Source of the DNA: JBHHYN01 sp046757565
GTDB lineage: Bacteria > Pseudomonadota > Gammaproteobacteria > Eutrophobiales > Eutrophobiaceae
Reading direction: 5' to 3'
Length of the DNA: 16,604 nt
Assembly (NCBI GenBank): GCA_046757565.1
Contig: JBHHYN010000059.1
Coordinates: 1 to 16,604, forward strand
Within the stretch, counting starts at the first letter, position 1; each line of letters begins with the position of its first letter. Positions 15,274 to 16,604 of this stretch are shown here, in pieces. A program made the translations under genes and the position numbers. The notes below the pieces were generated by a model that worked only from the letters and a program-made list of their open reading frames with translations, made no database searches and was not told the DNA's origin.

Positions 15274-15870
15274 ATGAAGATGGACGAGACAACTGTAAAC
15301 TGCCCGAATTGTGGTGTCGAGATACCGGTTTCCGAGGTGTTGACACAGAAATTGCGTGCAGAGATCGAGGAGACATACCAGCACAAGGGCAGGGAGCAAC
15401 TCAAGCAGGCGGTCACTGCGGCGAAAGCCGAGGTCCGGAATGCGCTGGAACTTGAGTTGAAAGATTTGCGCAGTCAACTCGATGAAAAAGAACAGCGGAT
15501 GAAAAAGGCCCAGGAGCAGGAATTGCAATTGCGGAAAAAAGCGCGGGAGCTGGAGGCGCGGCAAAAAGAGTTCGATCTGGAGGTTCAGAGGCGCCTGGAT
15601 GTGGAAAAACACAAACTGGAAGAGAATCTACGTGAGAGCCTGGGCCAGGAGCAGGCACTGAAACTCAGGCAGAAGGAAAAGCAGATCAACGATCTGCGCC
15701 GCTCGCTGGAAGAGGCGAAGCGGAAAAGCGAACTGGGTTCCCAGGAATTGCAAGGGGAAGTGCTGGAACTCGACATCGAAGCGGCGCTTGTGAATCATTT
15801 TCCGAGCGATGAAATCCAACCCGTACCCAAGGGCATGCATGCGCGGCGCGGACATCATCCAGCGGGTTAG
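15274..15870 (+). CDS. DUF2130 N-terminal fragment (CxxC motif and coiled coil)
   Basis: As sequenced, this frame encodes 198 residues. The last ten or so (HARRGHHPAG) are out of family register after the 4-base duplication and end at TAG 15868-15870. The fragment keeps the CPNC motif and a heptad-rich, Glu/Lys/Gln-rich coiled coil, but lacks the predicted nuclease core. If translated it might still oligomerise. Confidence 0.7.
   Translation: MKMDETTVNCPNCGVEIPVSEVLTQKLRAEIEETYQHKGREQLKQAVTAAKAEVRNALELELKDLRSQLDEKEQRMKKAQEQELQLRKKARELEARQKEFDLEVQRRLDVEKHKLEENLRESLGQEQALKLRQKEKQINDLRRSLEEAKRKSELGSQELQGEVLELDIEAALVNHFPSDEIQPVPKGMHARRGHHPAG
15833..15842. repeat. 4-bp tandem duplication at the DUF2130 frameshift
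   Basis: GCATGCATGC contains two and a half copies of GCAT. Excising one copy joins PVPKGM to RGADIIQRV in a single frame, matching the continuous DUF2130 sequence pattern. The tract is short for a classical phase-variable repeat. Confidence 0.75.
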
Positions 15871-16429
15871 GAGCGAAACTATGACGGAGTGCGGCACGAT
15901 AATCTGGGAGGTTAAGAATACCAAGCGCTGGAGTCCGGCCTGGATCGATAAACTCAAGGCCGATCAACGCGCGCTCAATGCAGGTCTCGCCGCAATCGTC
16001 TCAGTAGCCCTGCCCGTGGAAATCCAGGCATTCAGTCGCATTGATGGCGTGTGGGTTACGAATCCACAGTCGTTCATTGCACTCGCCTGTGCGCTGCGTG
16101 AACAGCTTATCCAGGTAAGTTTTGCCCGCAATGCCTCCATCGGTAAAAACGAGAAGATGGAAATGCTCTATCAATACCTGGCAGGTGACGAATTCAGGCA
16201 CAAGGTCGAGGCAATCGTCGAAGCCTTCACCGCAATGCATGGGCAGCTCCATAAGGAACGCCGGGCGATGGAAAAGATCTGGAAGGAGCGGGAGGAGCAG
16301 ATCGAGAAGATCACCCTGAGCACGGTTGGAATGTACGGCGACATGCGTGGCATCATCGGCGCTTCCATGCCTGAAATCGCGGCCCTTGAACTTGCTGATT
16401 CCCTGGCCTTGTTGGAGGAACTGGAGTAA
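15839..16429 (+). CDS. DUF2130 C-terminal fragment (predicted nuclease domain)
   Basis: From ATG 15839 this frame encodes 196 residues starting MRGADIIQRVRSE, exactly at the family's conserved block. AAGGG (15829-15833) lies five bases upstream, so independent or coupled initiation is plausible. The first-frame ribosome would terminate 31 bases further on, at 15870. The D...EVK signature and all downstream DUF2130 motifs are intact. A start at ATG 15809 is possible but adds ten residues foreign to the family. Confidence 0.65.
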   Translation: MRGADIIQRVRSETMTECGTIIWEVKNTKRWSPAWIDKLKADQRALNAGLAAIVSVALPVEIQAFSRIDGVWVTNPQSFIALACALREQLIQVSFARNASIGKNEKMEMLYQYLAGDEFRHKVEAIVEAFTAMHGQLHKERRAMEKIWKEREEQIEKITLSTVGMYGDMRGIIGASMPEIAALELADSLALLEELE

Positions 16430-16501
16430 TGAATCCGCAAGCTTGCCACAAGTATCCTGGCGAAGAACGACATGATAAATTCGGACAGAGGATCAAAAAC
16501 C

Positions 16502-16604
16502 ATGGAAAAGCGTGAATACACCGTCCGCTTCGTCACGCCAGCATTTCTCGGCGGCGCGGATAAGTCCGCCCAATGGCGTACGCCGCCGTTTAAAGCATTG
16601 CTGC
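16502..16604 (+). CDS. cmr1: Type III-B CRISPR RAMP protein Cmr1, 5' end only
   Basis: The window ends after 34 codons reading MEKREYTVRFVTPAFLGGAD then KSAQWRTPPFKALL. This is the characteristic N-terminus of Cmr1, a RAMP subunit of the Cmr effector complex that binds the 3' region of the crRNA/target duplex. AGAGGA (16486-16491) lies ten bases before ATG 16502. An in-frame ATG at 16472 would add ten residues not expected in the family. The gene starts 72 bases after the DUF2130 gene. cmr2 (cas10) to cmr6 should follow beyond the right edge. Confidence 0.88.
   Translation, partial: MEKREYTVRFVTPAFLGGADKSAQWRTPPFKALL

Larger units (their letters stand above)
15274..16429 (+). pseudogene. DUF2130 protein with predicted PD-(D/E)XK nuclease domain, interrupted by a frameshift
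   Basis: Two overlapping frames together encode one DUF2130 (PF09903) protein. The first gives a CPNC motif (10-13), a long coiled coil (about 20-170) and FPSDEIQPVPKGM. The second resumes at RGADIIQRVRSE and continues CGTIIWEVKNTKRW, LKADQRALNAGLAAIVSVAL, EKMEMLYQYLAGDEFR, KVEAIVEAFTAMHGQL and YGDMRGIIGAS. Relatives run PVPKG directly into RGAD. Removing one 4-base GCAT copy at 15833-15842 restores a 383-residue protein. Asp192 and Glu211-x-Lys213 would then form a PD-(D/E)XK-type active site (my inference from the pattern). AGAGGA lies just before ATG 15274, and the gene sits in the cas operon between the CARF gene and cmr1. It could be a true inactivating mutation, a phase switch, a two-polypeptide arrangement, or a sequencing error. 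Confidence 0.82.

Overview
The window looks like the chromosome of a free-living, non-enteric gammaproteobacterium. The strongest evidence is the linked order surE-pcm-nlpD-rpoS, a hallmark of that class. It is supported by an RpoS-type sigma factor, a PBP1b-type MrcB followed by a TPR lipoprotein resembling LpoP, and a lysine-rich histone H1-like protein. The species cannot be named from the sequence alone.

Layout. 1-1284 (minus strand) is a 3'-truncated HyuB-type hydantoinase/oxoprolinase subunit. Divergent from it is a small membrane protein like the N-terminal domain of urate hydroxylase PuuD (1396-1983). A nested inverted-repeat element and a hairpin terminator fill 1984-2212. Then come argD-argF (arginine biosynthesis) and the surE-pcm-nlpD-rpoS cluster (protein repair, cell-separation amidase activation, stationary-phase sigma factor). 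A convergent Mth938-like gene and divergent adk follow. An AT-rich gap carries a good sigma-70-type promoter driving a Lys/Ala-repeat histone-like gene, which ends in an A9 tract followed by a second, basic reading frame and a strong terminator. mrcB and the lpoP-like lipoprotein gene form a peptidoglycan-synthesis unit.

From 12916 to the right edge lies the start of a type III-B (Cmr) CRISPR-Cas locus, all on the plus strand: cas6, a CARF-domain protein of the Cas_NE0113/TIGR02584 kind, a DUF2130 gene, and the first 34 codons of cmr1. The rest of the Cmr complex and any CRISPR array lie outside the window. The DUF2130 product has a CxxC motif, a long coiled coil and a C-terminal domain with a PD-(D/E)XK-like D...ExK signature. 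It sits between the CARF gene and cmr1, which suggests an accessory nuclease in a cyclic-oligoadenylate-signalling type III system. The gene is split by what appears to be a 4-bp tandem duplication (GCATGCATGC) four codons before the predicted catalytic Asp. An in-frame ATG with a Shine-Dalgarno-like AAGGG lies exactly at the junction, so the nuclease half could still be translated on its own.

The two observations most worth a second look are this interrupted CARF-DUF2130-Cmr module and the homopolymer junction at the end of the histone-like gene.
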